A model generated the notes under the pieces. The model did not search any database. It was given only the letters and a program-made list of their open reading frames with translations, and was not told where the DNA came from. DNA of 64,000 bases, from NCBI GenBank assembly GCA_026182355.1, contig JAPFBL010000114.1, forward strand, positions 1,175,501 to 1,239,500, written 5' to 3'. Made by a program: the position numbers and the translations under genes. This DNA comes from Hermatobates lingyangjiaoensis (lineage: Eukaryota > Arthropoda > Insecta > Hemiptera > Hermatobatidae). Positions 26,213 to 38,240 of the stretch are shown piece after piece (position 1 is the stretch's first letter; each line of letters starts with the position of its first letter).

Positions 26213-27695
26213 TATGAAGTCGTTCCAACCGGACGCTCAATTAATCATATCAGAAATGATTTGTTTGAGTCTTGATCAACCTGCCGATACAAATTGAACC
26301 TGCAATAATAATGAAATTGTCGGCGATATATTGCACCGACAATAAAGCAGATTTACAGATTAGATTTAGTGATTGATTCAGGTTGTTTTTCAGAGTAGTT
26401 TTTATCTTTCTATTAAATGCACTGTTGATTGTACCTGAACACATAATAAACATCTTATCACTTAACACAATTTTAAGTTTTTTTGGTAGTTATTTCTATT
26501 TCAGATCACAGTTACTTTTGAATTAACAGCTTCAATAAATTAAAAAAATATAAACTGACAAATAAATTGGTAATGATTTTTTCTTGTTCTTCCGACTGTT
26601 TGGGATTCAGAAAGTGTTTTGCTTTCAAAAAAATGTGTTATTGCCTGATCTAAACAAACCATCAAGACACTATTAAAGTTATATTATTTTCCCTTGTATT
26701 GCTGAAAAATTCCAGAACTTAATATGATTGTATAACAGTGTCTTTGAAACATTTGGTTGACTGTATGTTGTAAGAGCTTATTGAAATAAACACAGACTGA
26801 CATTAATCTTTGAAAACACATTTTTGGATGGGATTTGGTAGGATACAATGTTTACTTGTGAATTTCCAACTCTGACGATTGTCCCCGTAAATAAATACGG
26901 ACAGAGGAGCCAGGTGTGAGGCAACGTTCCAACAAATCCCCTCCGACCAATCCGGAGCTCATTTCATTCAACCAGTTTGTCTACGCTTCAATGAGGGATC
27001 AACATACCAAACCGCTTCTATTACTAAGCATTGACGCCATACATATCACGATAATGTTAAGCACTTCTCACAAGTCAATCGTCAATATTTACCTTGTATG
27101 TAGGACAAACATTTTATAACAAAAGAAATTATTTCGAGATTGTTACGGATAAATATCGTAACTTTGAGATTCCAAAACTCACATTTTCATATTTTGTGTT
27201 GAAGTGTGTTTTCATGTAGATGAGATATGTATGCAAAGTTTAAAGCCAAGCTTCATCAAACCAATTCTGTTTGGTCTTAAAGTTTCGCTAAATTGAGATT
27301 GTTTCGTTCTACATCGTTTAGAGTTCCAAAAATCGCTGATTTACATTTTATGTAGGTGTCGTCTTTTTTTCTTTTTTTTTTAATTCTTTATTGAAACATG
27401 CTCAACACAAGGTATTACATGTTGTAATATATTTTTTTTTTTTTTTTTTTTTATTTGCCAATGCTGATAGAAGACTCACAGCCTATAGTCTTTTGAATAA
27501 GTTAAGAAGACCATCAATTTTGCTATAGCATTCTTTATTCATCTTCTGACTTCTATAAGCCATGTTTAGAAGTTAATATGAATTTGAACACTTATTAAGT
27601 CATTGGTGTGGGGCGGGTGGTGATGACTGAATGAAGGTTAATCCTTTAGGTAAAAAATTACTTTTGCAGCCCGTTCATGGTAGCTGGTTTCTCGA

Positions 27696-27748
27696 GCACA
27701 CACACACACACTCACACAAACACACACACCCACACCCACTCATACACA

Positions 27749-27813
<65 letters not shown>
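27696..27813. repeat. (CA)n microsatellite, left flank of a LINE fragment
   Basis: About 118 bases of CA with a few interruptions (CTCACACAAA, CCACACCCACTCATA). It directly adjoins the R1-like LINE fragment, and CA repeat resumes at 28353-28381 on the other side. Confidence 0.95.
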
Positions 27814-27815
<2 letters not shown>

Positions 27816-28352
27816 TTCTCCAGTATGAACACATACAAGGCAGTATTTACCATCTCCAAGAATGCGATACAGGATGACATATATTGACATTAATTATAAG
27901 ATAAACCAAGTGCTGTCAGGTCATGGGAAAATGTTGTCATACCTGCACCGGTTTAATCTAACAACGACAGACGCCTGCCCATGTGACAGAATTACACCTC
28001 AGACGATAGATCACCTACTATTGGACTGCTGTAGACTACAACAACCAAGAGTCCATCTTATGAAGACATACACAATATTAAAAGGAAAGTGGCTCCCAGA
28101 AAAATCAAAACTTCTGGAAAAAGACATTTGGGCTAATACATATCATTATATAAATAGAATGTTTGAAATTGTTTTAGATAACAACTAAATAGTTTTAAGT
28201 CACATAACGTACTTTAAAATTTAATTATAAAATTAAATATAAGTTTGATATATTTTTATAAAAACAAAATTGAATATACAATTGTAATCAAAGTTCAAAA
28301 GAACATGTAATACTGTAAGTGGAGCATGTGCAATAAAGATATTTTTCAAAAA
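27814..28352 (+). mobile_element. 5'-truncated R1-like LINE with 3' UTR
   Basis: An open frame from about 27829 to TAA near 28186 encodes ...NYKINQVLSGHGKMLSYLH, RFNLTTTDACPCDRITPQTI and DHLLLDCCRLQQPRVHL. The LSGHG..YLHRF..CPC....TxDHLLxxC pattern is the C-terminal zinc-knuckle region of R1-clade LINE reverse transcriptase proteins. The 3' UTR has an AATAAA at 28332-28337 and ends in A-rich sequence. Both sides are AC repeats; Waldo-type R1-clade LINEs are known to insert into ACAY repeats, so targeted insertion is likely. The frame after truncation has no stop, so the insertion is fairly young. Confidence 0.78.
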
Positions 28353-28381
28353 AACACACACACACACACACACACATACAC
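28353..28381. repeat. (AC)n microsatellite, right flank of a LINE fragment
   Basis: About 14 AC units directly after the LINE 3' end, matching the CA tract on the left flank. Confidence 0.9.
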
Positions 28382-29162
28382 GAGGGTCTTGTTCGGCCCG
28401 AGATCCCACAGGTATCTCAGTCTCAGTGGTTCTTCTGCGTTTAGTATGTTGTGTGCTTGTCGGTGGTCTCTTAATTGGACATACGTTTGATTTCTTGTTG
28501 AAACTTTCTCACACATCACCAACAAATAACAAGCTTCCCACAGACCCTAAATGATTTGGAATCGATTGGTTTCATGATTAATTTTCTCTGTTCATTATAT
28601 AGTAACAGGTTAAAAAGCATTTTTCTAATTAAGAAAAGCCGAACTAAATGAAGGTAAGAAATCTTTTCAATGCACTGCTCCCTGTAAAGACGTGAAATCC
28701 TATCACTTATAATCTGATATACTTCTGGAAAATCTTCACATTTTTCTATTAACACAGAGAAAGGTAATTTCTTTTTAATTAATCCATTACCAATTTATTT
28801 ATTACTTTATATTCTTTTTGTTTTACTAAAGCTGATGATTTAAAAATAACTGTAATCTAAAATAAAAAACCTATCACGAACAACTTAAAATCTTCTTAAG
28901 TAATAATACTGTTTATTATATGTTAAGGTCTAATAAACAGTTCATATTTAAAAAAATATGAAAAAATACCCTGAAAATAACCTGAATCAATCACTAAATC
29001 TAATTTAAGACGCATACAAATAAGTTTTTTATATGATTAATTGAGAGTCTGGTTGGGCCGAATTCACATGCCTTATAAAAATGGTTAGTTAGGGTTTTGA
29101 GCTTGTAAATTAAATAGCCTGATGTCAAAACTAATAGTGTGTTTCGTTCTGTCGTTTTAAAA

Positions 29163-29550
29163 CTGTGAGGATATTTTTTGTTTATTACGTTTGTTGCCTC
29201 AAAGATAATGCCGAGATTTCAACACTATATAATTAGTATTTTAGGAGAAAAAAGTATTGTCTAAAAAAAGTTGTTTGATACAAAAAAGTGTCTTTCCCAT
29301 CATCCATTATTGTTTCCAAACAATAGGGTTTATCCACACTGTGAGGCCCATTTTTGTGTAAAACATGAATTTGATCCATCAAAGATTCTGGACTTTAGCG
29401 TGGTCAGAATCTTTGATGCATACTACCCACCCACCCACATACACACACACACCATCGAAAAATGTTTATAAAATTACTTTCAGGACCTCAAAACGATCGA
29501 ATTTTTTTTCACGATCACTATACTTTACATATAGTAAAGTAAAAAAAGAA
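29163..29550 (+). mobile_element. LINE/SINE-like 3' region ending in a hairpin, copy 2
   Basis: Second copy of the element at 24675-25083. Same 3' terminus: CACGATCACTATACTTTACA, then TATAGTAAAGTA. The CCCACCC/CA-rich interior stretch is shorter here, so its length varies between copies. Confidence 0.6.
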
Positions 29551-31283
29551 GCAGAAAAAATATCACGGAGCGGCAGTTTTCCTCTTATTCCTAACAAAAC
29601 TGAAGCCAAATATTGATAATGCTGTTAATCCAGCATGTACATCCCTTCCAACAAAATTATGATTATTTTGTTATTTCATTGTAAAAATTGCGTTACGTTA
29701 TTAATGTTTAATTTTATTTGTATAACGACTGTTATCATATTACCATGTGAGAGTTGATTGGTCCTTGTACTGTGAAGCAGATGTCAAAGAGGTAATCTTG
29801 GATGGAATCACTTTTTTTTGACATCCACTCACAGCAATATCAGTTAAACAATCAATTCACAACTTTTTTTTTTGAGAACTATTAATTTCTGGTTGGAATT
29901 CAGCTAGAAGGTCATTGGATCCAGCTAAACTTTGAAAGTGGTCAATGGAAAAAAAAAACTTTAGGAACCTATGGTCTAAACAGTACTCCAGCAATAATTG
30001 AAGATATAAACTGAATCATGCATTGTATTTAAACTTATGTGTAGAAGGGAAATAATTATAAATAGATTTATAGAAGTTTAAATGTTTTATTTTGGAGTTA
30101 TCATGTTGAGTGTAGCTATATTGGGTTTCGATCAGTTAGAATTCAGAGGAAGGTCACTGGTCCCATCCGGCCCGCCGAATCTGCTATCCTGAAACCTCGT
30201 TACCTTTACTAAATGAGCTTCAGTAATTGATATAACTGCAATGATTAGCTTTTAAATGTTTCTTGTAATCTCTTCTCTACGAAAAACAATTTTTTCAAAC
30301 CCTTTGGCTTAAATGGCTGTTTCTTTCACGTCCGCACAATCTTCATGATTTACCCGCAGATACTGATACTACGCACAGCAGAAATGTTAATCTTCCATGA
30401 CTATTCCAATTTTATTTTAGCACCAACCCGACTATGATTGCTTAAACTATCAAACAATAAGTTAAACAAAAAAAATAACAATTATTAACTCATTAAAATT
30501 AATCAACAAAATATTTAAAACAGTTAAAACAAAAAATGAACATGTGTATCTAAAACAATGCATTAATTGCATTTTTTTGGTAAAACGGAAATATAATATG
30601 TTTTATTTAAATTATAATTTTTAATTGTGTTTTTGAAATATTGTATTGCAGTTAGAAATTTGAATTTGAATTAGCTATATACTAATTGGACTGAAGTATC
30701 CAAAACTAAATTCTTAGTTTTTTTTTAGGATATTTTGATAACTCCAAACTTGAAGTTACTGAATTTTCTTTAAAGATAGATATTCTTCTTGTTAGATAGA
30801 CAGATTAGAAGATGGATTAATTAATATAAGTCTCTTGAAATATCAACAATTAGTAAAGTTTGAAACAGAAAGGTGTCATTTTTGTCGCAGATCCATTAAA
30901 CATTAAAAATATTTACCGATTTCATACCTTAAACCAGGCTGTTTTAAACTTGGCAGCCAGCTCCCGCAGAATGAGTTTAGACACTACTTCTAACTCACAT
31001 TAACATCGCAAATGTTATATAACAAAATATTTCCCTGTATGAATAAATATAAATATTGGTTTGGACATATTAGATTTAAACATCGACTTTAGAATTGGAT
31101 AGCTGCTGTTTCTGACAGGTGAATATCGACAATGACAGCTATGCGTACTCCCGGAGAAACAGAGCTTAAAGCGGTGCATCTTGTAAATAAAAAATCTGAC
31201 TGATTCAGATTTAAAGTCTGAACGGTGATCATTAAGCATCCCCTTCGTCCTAAATAGAAATGTAAATTTTCATTTTCAGTTCC

Positions 31284-31520
31284 AGGTTAGACCAATAGCT
31301 AGCGTGCTATCCTCTGGACTGATAGGGTTTGATTCTCACTCTGGACCTGATTTTTTCAAGCGGAGGGTAAAAAAATCTGTGCGCAACGTCCCTCGGAGAA
31401 GACTTAAGCTTGTACTGTATCAGGTACTCATTAAAGACACGTATTCTAAACACATTTGAGTGAATCAAAATTGTAAGACTCCCCATGTAGAATCAACACA
31501 GTAACTACTCATTACTGGAA
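31284..31520 (+). mobile_element. tRNA-derived SINE, + strand copy
   Basis: A degraded head (CCAGGTTAGACCAATAGCTA, B-box-like GGGTTTGATTCTC) is followed by the body: CCTCGGAGAAG, GTACTGTATCAGGTACTC, ATTAAAGA, and ACTCCCCATGTAGAATCAAC. The body matches the fuller copy at 53116-53392. The CTAAC tail is missing. Confidence 0.7.
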
Positions 31521-33229
31521 TGTGTATAAAGTAATAAATGAGCCACATTTCTCACTAAAAGGTGAAAACCTTTTTATTTGAAAGCAAGTTTGAGTTGCTT
31601 TGCTATCTAGCTGCGCATTGCCCATGTATGCACTGTCAGATCGCGCACCAATGGCATTCGTGCATGACATACGTTACGTTTGTATTCATTCAACAATGTC
31701 ACTGTTACCCCAGGCCTCATGTCCTCTAGCTATTACCCAAGTGATTTAAAGAAGAGAATTTTTGAACTTTAATCATGATTTGAACTTCTTTAGATTGAAG
31801 CATTAATTAAAAGATGAAAAACTCTAAATTATAATATATTAAAATTTCTATCTCGAAAAAAGTGTATCAATGTAAAATATAAAAAAAATGAACATGATCT
31901 TATTGCTTTTAAAATGAGGAAAAAGGAAATATTAAAAAATTCCGGGTTTTTTGTCTCTTTGCTCCATCTAATTAGAGCTAACAAGTGTTAATTATTATTG
32001 TATTCCCTTTATTGGTATTTGATTACAAAGGATTTCCTCCCTTTATTTCAAATACCAGGTTATATTAACGGCTGGGTTTGTAAATTACAACGCTAAAACT
32101 TCAGTATTTCTGTTCGATCTTATATCCCTCTGAGTTCAGAATATCTTTACACACCATTTGAATTAATAATTTGATTTCTTGTTATTCCAACTAAAAAAAA
32201 ATGGAGTGGTATCTGAACGGAAATAATGCAATAAATTTGATATTTATTCAGTAAAATTTTTTATAAGTGAACTAATATCTTTTAATGAAGGAAAGGTTGA
32301 AAAGTTAGATTGATAAGTAAGAGGTAGACATGTGATCAGGGGGAGGAGCGGAGCAGGAGACATATTTAAAATAATATGTGGTGTAAGGAAGAAAGGGGAT
32401 GTTCGGACAAAGTAGGGTGTACCAAAGAGGAAATCATTATCTCTTAGCTGATGCGAATAAACTATAAACATTTCATAGTTTATTATTGTCGTTTATACTG
32501 TCATTTCATTTAGCGATTTCATATTTAAGTCAAATATTTATTTCAGTATCATTAAAGTACTATGAATAAATTAATAATTAATAATTGTTTTCCATATACC
32601 TAATACTTTAATAATCGACCTGTTACCTCTTAAAGGGGAATTATAACCTTATGGTTGAAGTCTTAATCAAACAAACCAATTCATTTAGAAAGTTAAAAAA
32701 AAAATGTGTTAACTTTAGCTTTTCGAAGTTGTTATTTACTTGGCAATTACTTTGTCAAACTCAAGTTGCATCTTTCAAAATTTATATAAACTGCAAGTAT
32801 TTGATAAAAGCAAAGAAATGATTAACACTCATAAATAAAGGATTCAGTTTTCATTTTGTCTGCATTAATCAGTGGGAGATACTGTAGGTGAAATAAAAAA
32901 TGGGATGATTTTTCTTTATAAACCGTATGAATCTCATGTAAATTGTTGATATAACACTTATAGATGTCAAAGAGGTGGTTCAAATATATTGTCAGCCCGT
33001 CTTGAAACATGATTGACTTTGTCCCATTGGTGGGCCTTCAATTCAGGTGCAGGAGTACCTAGAAATGACGTCTCCATCGCAGAGATGGTAACTGCGTTCA
33101 CTACGCGGCGCAGGCTAACAGTACATGGATGACTACCCAAGTGTTGTCTATTAGCACTTTTCTTATGTTGTAACAATGTTTCCTAGAAAGAACTTGGACC
33201 CATCTGACAGGAAAGTGATGTTCCAACAG

Positions 33230-33610
33230 TAAGTCTAATTGTAGCCCTGTGCAGGGCTACTTGTAGGTTCGTCATCACCTTGTCATTAGGTATTCCTGAC
33301 TGACTCTCATCCTCTGGGCTGGGTGTAAGGTGCTCTCCACCGAATGGCTCTCTCCCTTTTCTGAGGGGGCACTGAGTTGCAGTGAGTATTTACCTGTTCA
33401 AGGCAAGGCCGGACAGGGCTGACCTCTCCGTTAGTGTGCCACTGCAACAACTCGGTATTGGAGGCTTACTTACACCTTTCTGGGTAACCAACCAAATACC
33501 CTTTCTGGGGTATTCATCCTCAGCACACCATGAAGGGGTAACTTTAGTAGACAGGTGGTGTTTTCGTTGGTAGTCTGTCTTCGGCTGGGAGACCAACATA
33601 TTGTGCGTAA
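33230..33610. repeat. GC-rich repeat-like block
   Basis: A GC-rich block (CTGTGCAGGGCTACTTGTAG, TCATCACCTTGTCATTAGG, GCAAGGCCGGACAGGGCTGA) stands out from AT-rich surroundings and has no intact frame. The CACCTTGTC start recalls 14664, suggesting a LINE 5' region. A further GC-rich piece at 33010-33180 may belong to it. Confidence 0.3.
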
Positions 33611-34011
33611 ATTGCATTTCACGACCTACTACTGTAGTATATTCTATTCTATTACACAAAAAATAGTATATGTTCTGCTGCTGCTCTTTAAAGATGATGT
33701 CTTTATTGTGCTCACCAAAACACAATAAAAAAGAAGATGTGGTGTAGACAAATATTGAGGTTGTTACGATTGCATGAGTGGGTAATTTTAAAACTATGAA
33801 GTAGCTTTTATTATGTGCATTAAGGAATACATTTAGACTATGGTTATTTAAATGAAGATATATATTCCATATCCTACTTTGTATTGTTGGAAAACATATT
33901 TGATGTAGTATACCATTTAAGTTGTCATCCATTCTTCTTATCACTTTAATAAATATACAAGTTTTACTAAGAACTCAGCATATTATAACAACTCAGGATT
34001 ATAAAAAGTTT

Positions 34012-34090
34012 GTGAAGATTCCTCTGTTGAAGCCATTTTTACCAGAACATTTGCTCTTTCATTCCCCTCAATACCAGTATGGACATACCG
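34012..34090 (-). pseudogene. LINE RNase H fragment
   Basis: On the - strand one frame reads YVHTGIEGNERANVLVKMAS followed by TEES. The HxGIEGNExAN-xLxKxA pattern is the C-terminal part of the RNase H domain found in Jockey- and R1-like LINEs. The fragment is short and truncated on both sides. Confidence 0.6.
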
Positions 34091-34959
34091 TAGAGCCACA
34101 GGCTGGAGGATCATTATATAGTCTGGGATCATTGATGAAGTTTTTAACTTTTTAATAAGGAGTTCGCCAAATTAAAACAGTTCAACAAAAAATAAACTAT
34201 TGAACTCCTGTAATGAGATATCTCTTACATAAGTAGCCAATTGATTTCGTTTAAAACTTCACGAAATTATTTCAAATTTAATCGGCTTCGATTTGATATA
34301 GTCAAAAGAAAATATGAAAATTTCAAATTGAAGAAAATGTAAAAATGAATTACAATAAATACTATTAGATGTGACATTTTTCTTAAATTACAAATAATAT
34401 TTTCAATATGAGAAAATTACACTTAAAGATCATTTCAAGTAGTTTTTATTGATTGTTTTCAAATTAACTTTTTAATTTTAGAGTTATTTTATTAATCGTA
34501 ATGGTACAGTGGAATAACCTGAAACACAAATACAGACAGTTTTTTTATTTACTTTTTGAAAAATGAATTAGATTAGTATACTGTTTCGGCAAGATGAATA
34601 AAAAAGTGGATTTTATCGTGATTGGTTTATAACATGTTATTGTTACATGTTTATTACATGTTATAACATTGGTTGTTAGACATGTTTGATCTCCTTTGTG
34701 CCTCTACTGTGAGATGTTTCTATGAGACTGGATGACGGATATGATCAGTCACTATGATCTTGCGCTGGCGCTGACCGGACGTTATTCGGTTATTAGTCAA
34801 AAATGGACGATGTTTCATTATTTTGAGCGAGGGCATCGAACTCAGCCTTGGGCCACAAAGCTTAAATACTTCCTATCTAGTTTTCTGGCTAAAACAACAA
34901 TTCAAGGATGTATTCATGTTTGATTTCAAGTGCGCACTAACATACTTGACAGACTACAT

Positions 34960-35060
34960 ATCAACCTTCAGTCAATGGATGGATCCAAGCACATGTTGCT
35001 ATTGAGGGAAACATGTGCTGGTGAAAATGGCTTCAACTGAGGAATCTCTTGAGAATTGTT
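34960..35060 (+). pseudogene. LINE RNase H fragment, decayed
   Basis: + frame: HVAIEGNMCW then stop; a shifted frame continues VKMASTEESLENC. This is clearly the same domain and a related element to 34012-34090 (VKMASTEES shared) but with a stop and frameshift. Confidence 0.5.
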
Positions 35061-36302
35061 ACAATTGCTTCCCAAGTCACATGCTGAGTGCTTGGTATGA
35101 AAATGGTAAGAATGGATGGCATCTTAAAAGGTATATTACACCAAATATTCACAAACTAGGATCTGAAATTTAAAGAACCACTGACTAACTGTACTCCTCA
35201 CTGGTCATGGTAAATATAAAAGTTCCTTTCAAAGTTTTATAATCACCCAAAAAAAAGTTACAATTTATATTTCAAAGAGTCCTCTTTTAGGAATCGTATT
35301 ATACTATAAACAAAAAAAAAACTTTAAATGAGTGTTTATTTTAAATACATTTGAATAATTATAACATGTTTGTTATTTCTCATTTGCGAGTATTTAATTT
35401 GATTTGAAAAGTTTCATCGCACTAATAATATATATGTTTCACTCGCTTCAACAAAATTGAGTTTTTTGGTGTTATAAACAATTTGTTTTTATGCATATTA
35501 AATGCGTACTCACTCAACAGTTGCAAATTTCTTCAGAAATGGAAGTTAATGAAAACTCACTGTGGTTGCCATTTACTGAAACAGATCTCACGGGTTTACG
35601 CGTAAGTCAATAGGGACAGTAGCTCTTTGAAAAGTGGATCATACTTTACTGTATTTTTCTCAGAAAGCACTCTTGAAGAAATCGTTCATCCTTTGCTTTT
35701 CCTGTGAACCCTTTCTTCCAAAATAAGAATCAGCTAAGTATCGTTTAAAGAAACTGTGGTTAAGATTACGCATAATAGAATAGAATTAACCTAAAAATAC
35801 GTTCATATCTAAATATACTAGGAGATATTGTTTGAGCATTAAATTTAGTAAATGACTATTCCGTTTTCATGTGTAAAATAGGAATAAAACTTTAAAGAAT
35901 GCATGTGCTGCAAGTACTAGTTAAAGATACATAATCCAATAAACGTAAAAAGGAAACATTTAGAGCTCCGGTATCAGAGAACCGTCAGCATTGACTGTGA
36001 GCAGTGCAATGTTCCCTTGGGAGTCAGTACTTAGCGCTGTTGAACTCCTCCCTTGAGCAATAACTTAGTTTATTCGCTTCACTTGCCGTTTGTGTCAATC
36101 GCACATTTGGGAGCAGTTTTCTTTTCATGTAAATTGTTAGCACTACAGAGGTTAGTAAACATAATATTATTACAAAAGTCCTACCTCGTGAATCGGTGTT
36201 ATAGCCGCCCGATCAGTTTGTTTTCTTGCTTGAAGATGCACAACGTGTGAAATCGGTCTGCTCAATATAACGGATTTACGACGGACTTTTATAATAATAT
36301 GA

Positions 36303-36365
36303 TGTTTTTTTACTTTACTATAAGTAAAGTATAGTGATCGTGAAAAAATTCAATCTCGTTTTTTT
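36303..36365 (-). mobile_element. 3' terminus of the hairpin-ended element, reverse orientation
   Basis: TTTACTTTACTATAAGTAAA, GTATAGTGATCGTGAAAAAA, TTCAATCTCG: the reverse complement of the 3' end shared by 24675-25083 and 29163-29550. Only the last ~60 bases are present. Confidence 0.55.
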
Positions 36366-37500
36366 TTGGATTCGTGACACTGATAGATACCAGTAACAAT
36401 TTAAAGACCACAGGCTTTGTGTTGTCATTGAATTACTATTCAATATGAGAGATCAACGTTTGGTTGGTTTTAAAGACCAAAGGTTTTATGTTTTTTTTTG
36501 CATTTTTTTAAAATTTTATTATGGTTTACGGTTTATTAGTTTTTATAACGGGTTTATTAGTTCACTAAAGTTAATTACACTGCTTGGGACTTAATAGAAG
36601 GCTTTGTTTACAAAATGGTTATTTAGGGGCTGCCCCCCTAAATCATTATCCTTTCAGAATGGTTTACTTAATCGAAATTAAATAACTTTGTTATAGTTGC
36701 ACTGTTTAAGCGGCACCCTGCATCAGAGAATGAAGATAAAATAATAATACTTAATATTTTAGTGTGAAGTTAAATGATTTAATATTAATAATTTATAGAT
36801 ACATTGCTTCAATTGAAAAGAACCTCTAAATCAGTTTCTGTATACCTAATAAAACTGTTCTGTCACAGTTAATTAAATAAACAACAAATTGACCTTTGTT
36901 ATTCTTTAAGAAGGCTTTTTATCAACTAAGCAGTGCTAATGTCCAAGTAGACGATGCACTTATCAACCTAAATAAAAAAAAAAAAAAATCAACTAAGCAA
37001 TCATTCTCTGTTACTGTAAGTCAAAGGTCTGAATGCATATTCAGAGTGTCCTATAATCACTGTTATGTGTTTTTATGCAACAGTCCAAGAAATGGAAATA
37101 TTGCTGTTACTTTTATCCTACAAGTAGTCAAAAGCGTATTTACAAGGTAACACTGGTAGCATTGAGTGAATTCCCCCAGTACGCTAAACTCTGAGCAACT
37201 GTCAAACTTTGTAATTCCGCTGAATCAACAACTTTCTAACACTTAGCGTAATACTGGCAACCACTCCAACTTGTATTTGTCCTTAACAGTTATTAATAGT
37301 ATAGATTTGTTAAATGTTCATAATAATTATTAATAGTATAGATTTGTTTTATGATTGATTGTTAGATGGAACATTAAATTATAGGAAATGAAGATTGAAA
37401 AAAAAAAGAATATGGCATAAAACGTGAAATATTGCACCATGAATGATACGACTCGTATGGTTTCTAACAAGGAAGGATTACCATACCATCTTTAACACTG

Positions 37501-37714
37501 ATAGTGAGGAAAATATAATACGTCTTCACCACAAGGAATTCATTTGACGACGCGTTTTGAACACTTAGTGTTCATCATCAGGCACATCTACAATATAAAG
37601 ACAAAACGTATAAAAATGTCCTTATTTTTAGATGTGTTTGATGATGAACACTATGTGTTCGAAACACGTAGTAAAATAAATTCCTTGAGGTGAAGACTTC
37701 CTCACTATAATGAG
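37501..37714. mobile_element. Foldback palindrome with family C hammerhead-like arms
   Basis: Arms at 37501-37588 and 37629-37714 are inverted copies around a ~40-base spacer. The left arm (read on -) has CTGATGA, the hairpin GAACAC-TAA-GTGTTC, AAAA for GAAA, the palindrome ACGCGT and C at the cleavage position (GUC triplet). The right arm (+) has TTGATGA, GAACAC-TAT-GTGTTC, GAAA and ACACGT. Each arm has one core change, on different sites; helix I is weak in both. Confidence 0.7.
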
Positions 37715-38169
37715 TGAATATCGCCAAATAACTGCTTGCATAACTGAAACATTGCATGATTGGAAAAAATTAAAAACAACTCTAATTTATGGAAGAATAA
37801 CAGTTTTAAAAATAAGATGAATATTGTTTTTAGTTATTACTTGATGTTTGACGCAAAATTACAAAATGAATGAATTAAATGAAACTTTTTACGCAATATT
37901 TCTTTTTGAATATTCAAGAATGTACACATGTAATATACTCGTACATCTGCAGAGTAAGATAAATAAGTTATATATTTATTTCTGTTTTATAAGTTATTAA
38001 AAAATTAGTATCAACAAACAGTCAAATATTTCTCATGCAAAGGATATATAATTAGAAATAATTATTAAAATTAATGTTTATAATTTTTTCAATAGAACAT
38101 TTGGGGAATAATGAAAATAAAATAAATGAATCTATTTTATAAAGTAATAAAAAAAAATGTTGATATTAC

Positions 38170-38240
38170 CTGAAAACGACGAGGAAGTGCGAGCGAGAAT
38201 TGAGCACCTCTTGGGCCGAAGGGATAATGAACTGGACTGA
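38170..38240 (-). other. Candidate first (5' UTR) exon ending in a splice donor
   Basis: This is a GC-richer block whose - strand ends in TCGTCGTTTTCAG/GTAATA, a strong donor, at 38170/38169. An arthropod-type initiator TCAGTC lies about 70 bases upstream on that strand. The + strand also reads a coding-like PENDEEVRARIEHLLGRRDN to a stop but lacks an acceptor. As a - strand untranslated exon it could belong to the hexosaminidase gene, whose coding exon 1 has an acceptor at 20297; the distance is 18 kb and the link is unproven. Confidence 0.25.

Noticed and set aside
27631..27890. Open frames made of alternating Thr-His or Cys-Val
   Set aside because: Translation of a (CA)n microsatellite.
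28516..28755. 79-residue - strand open frame containing PIDSKSFRVCGKLVICW
   Set aside because: No splice sites, family motif or composition shift supports it; kept out as a chance or decayed frame.
33390..33944. 184-residue - strand open frame
   Set aside because: It spans a GC-rich repeat-like block and an unrelated AT-rich part, has no recognisable domain and no consistent composition; most likely chance readthrough of a repeat.
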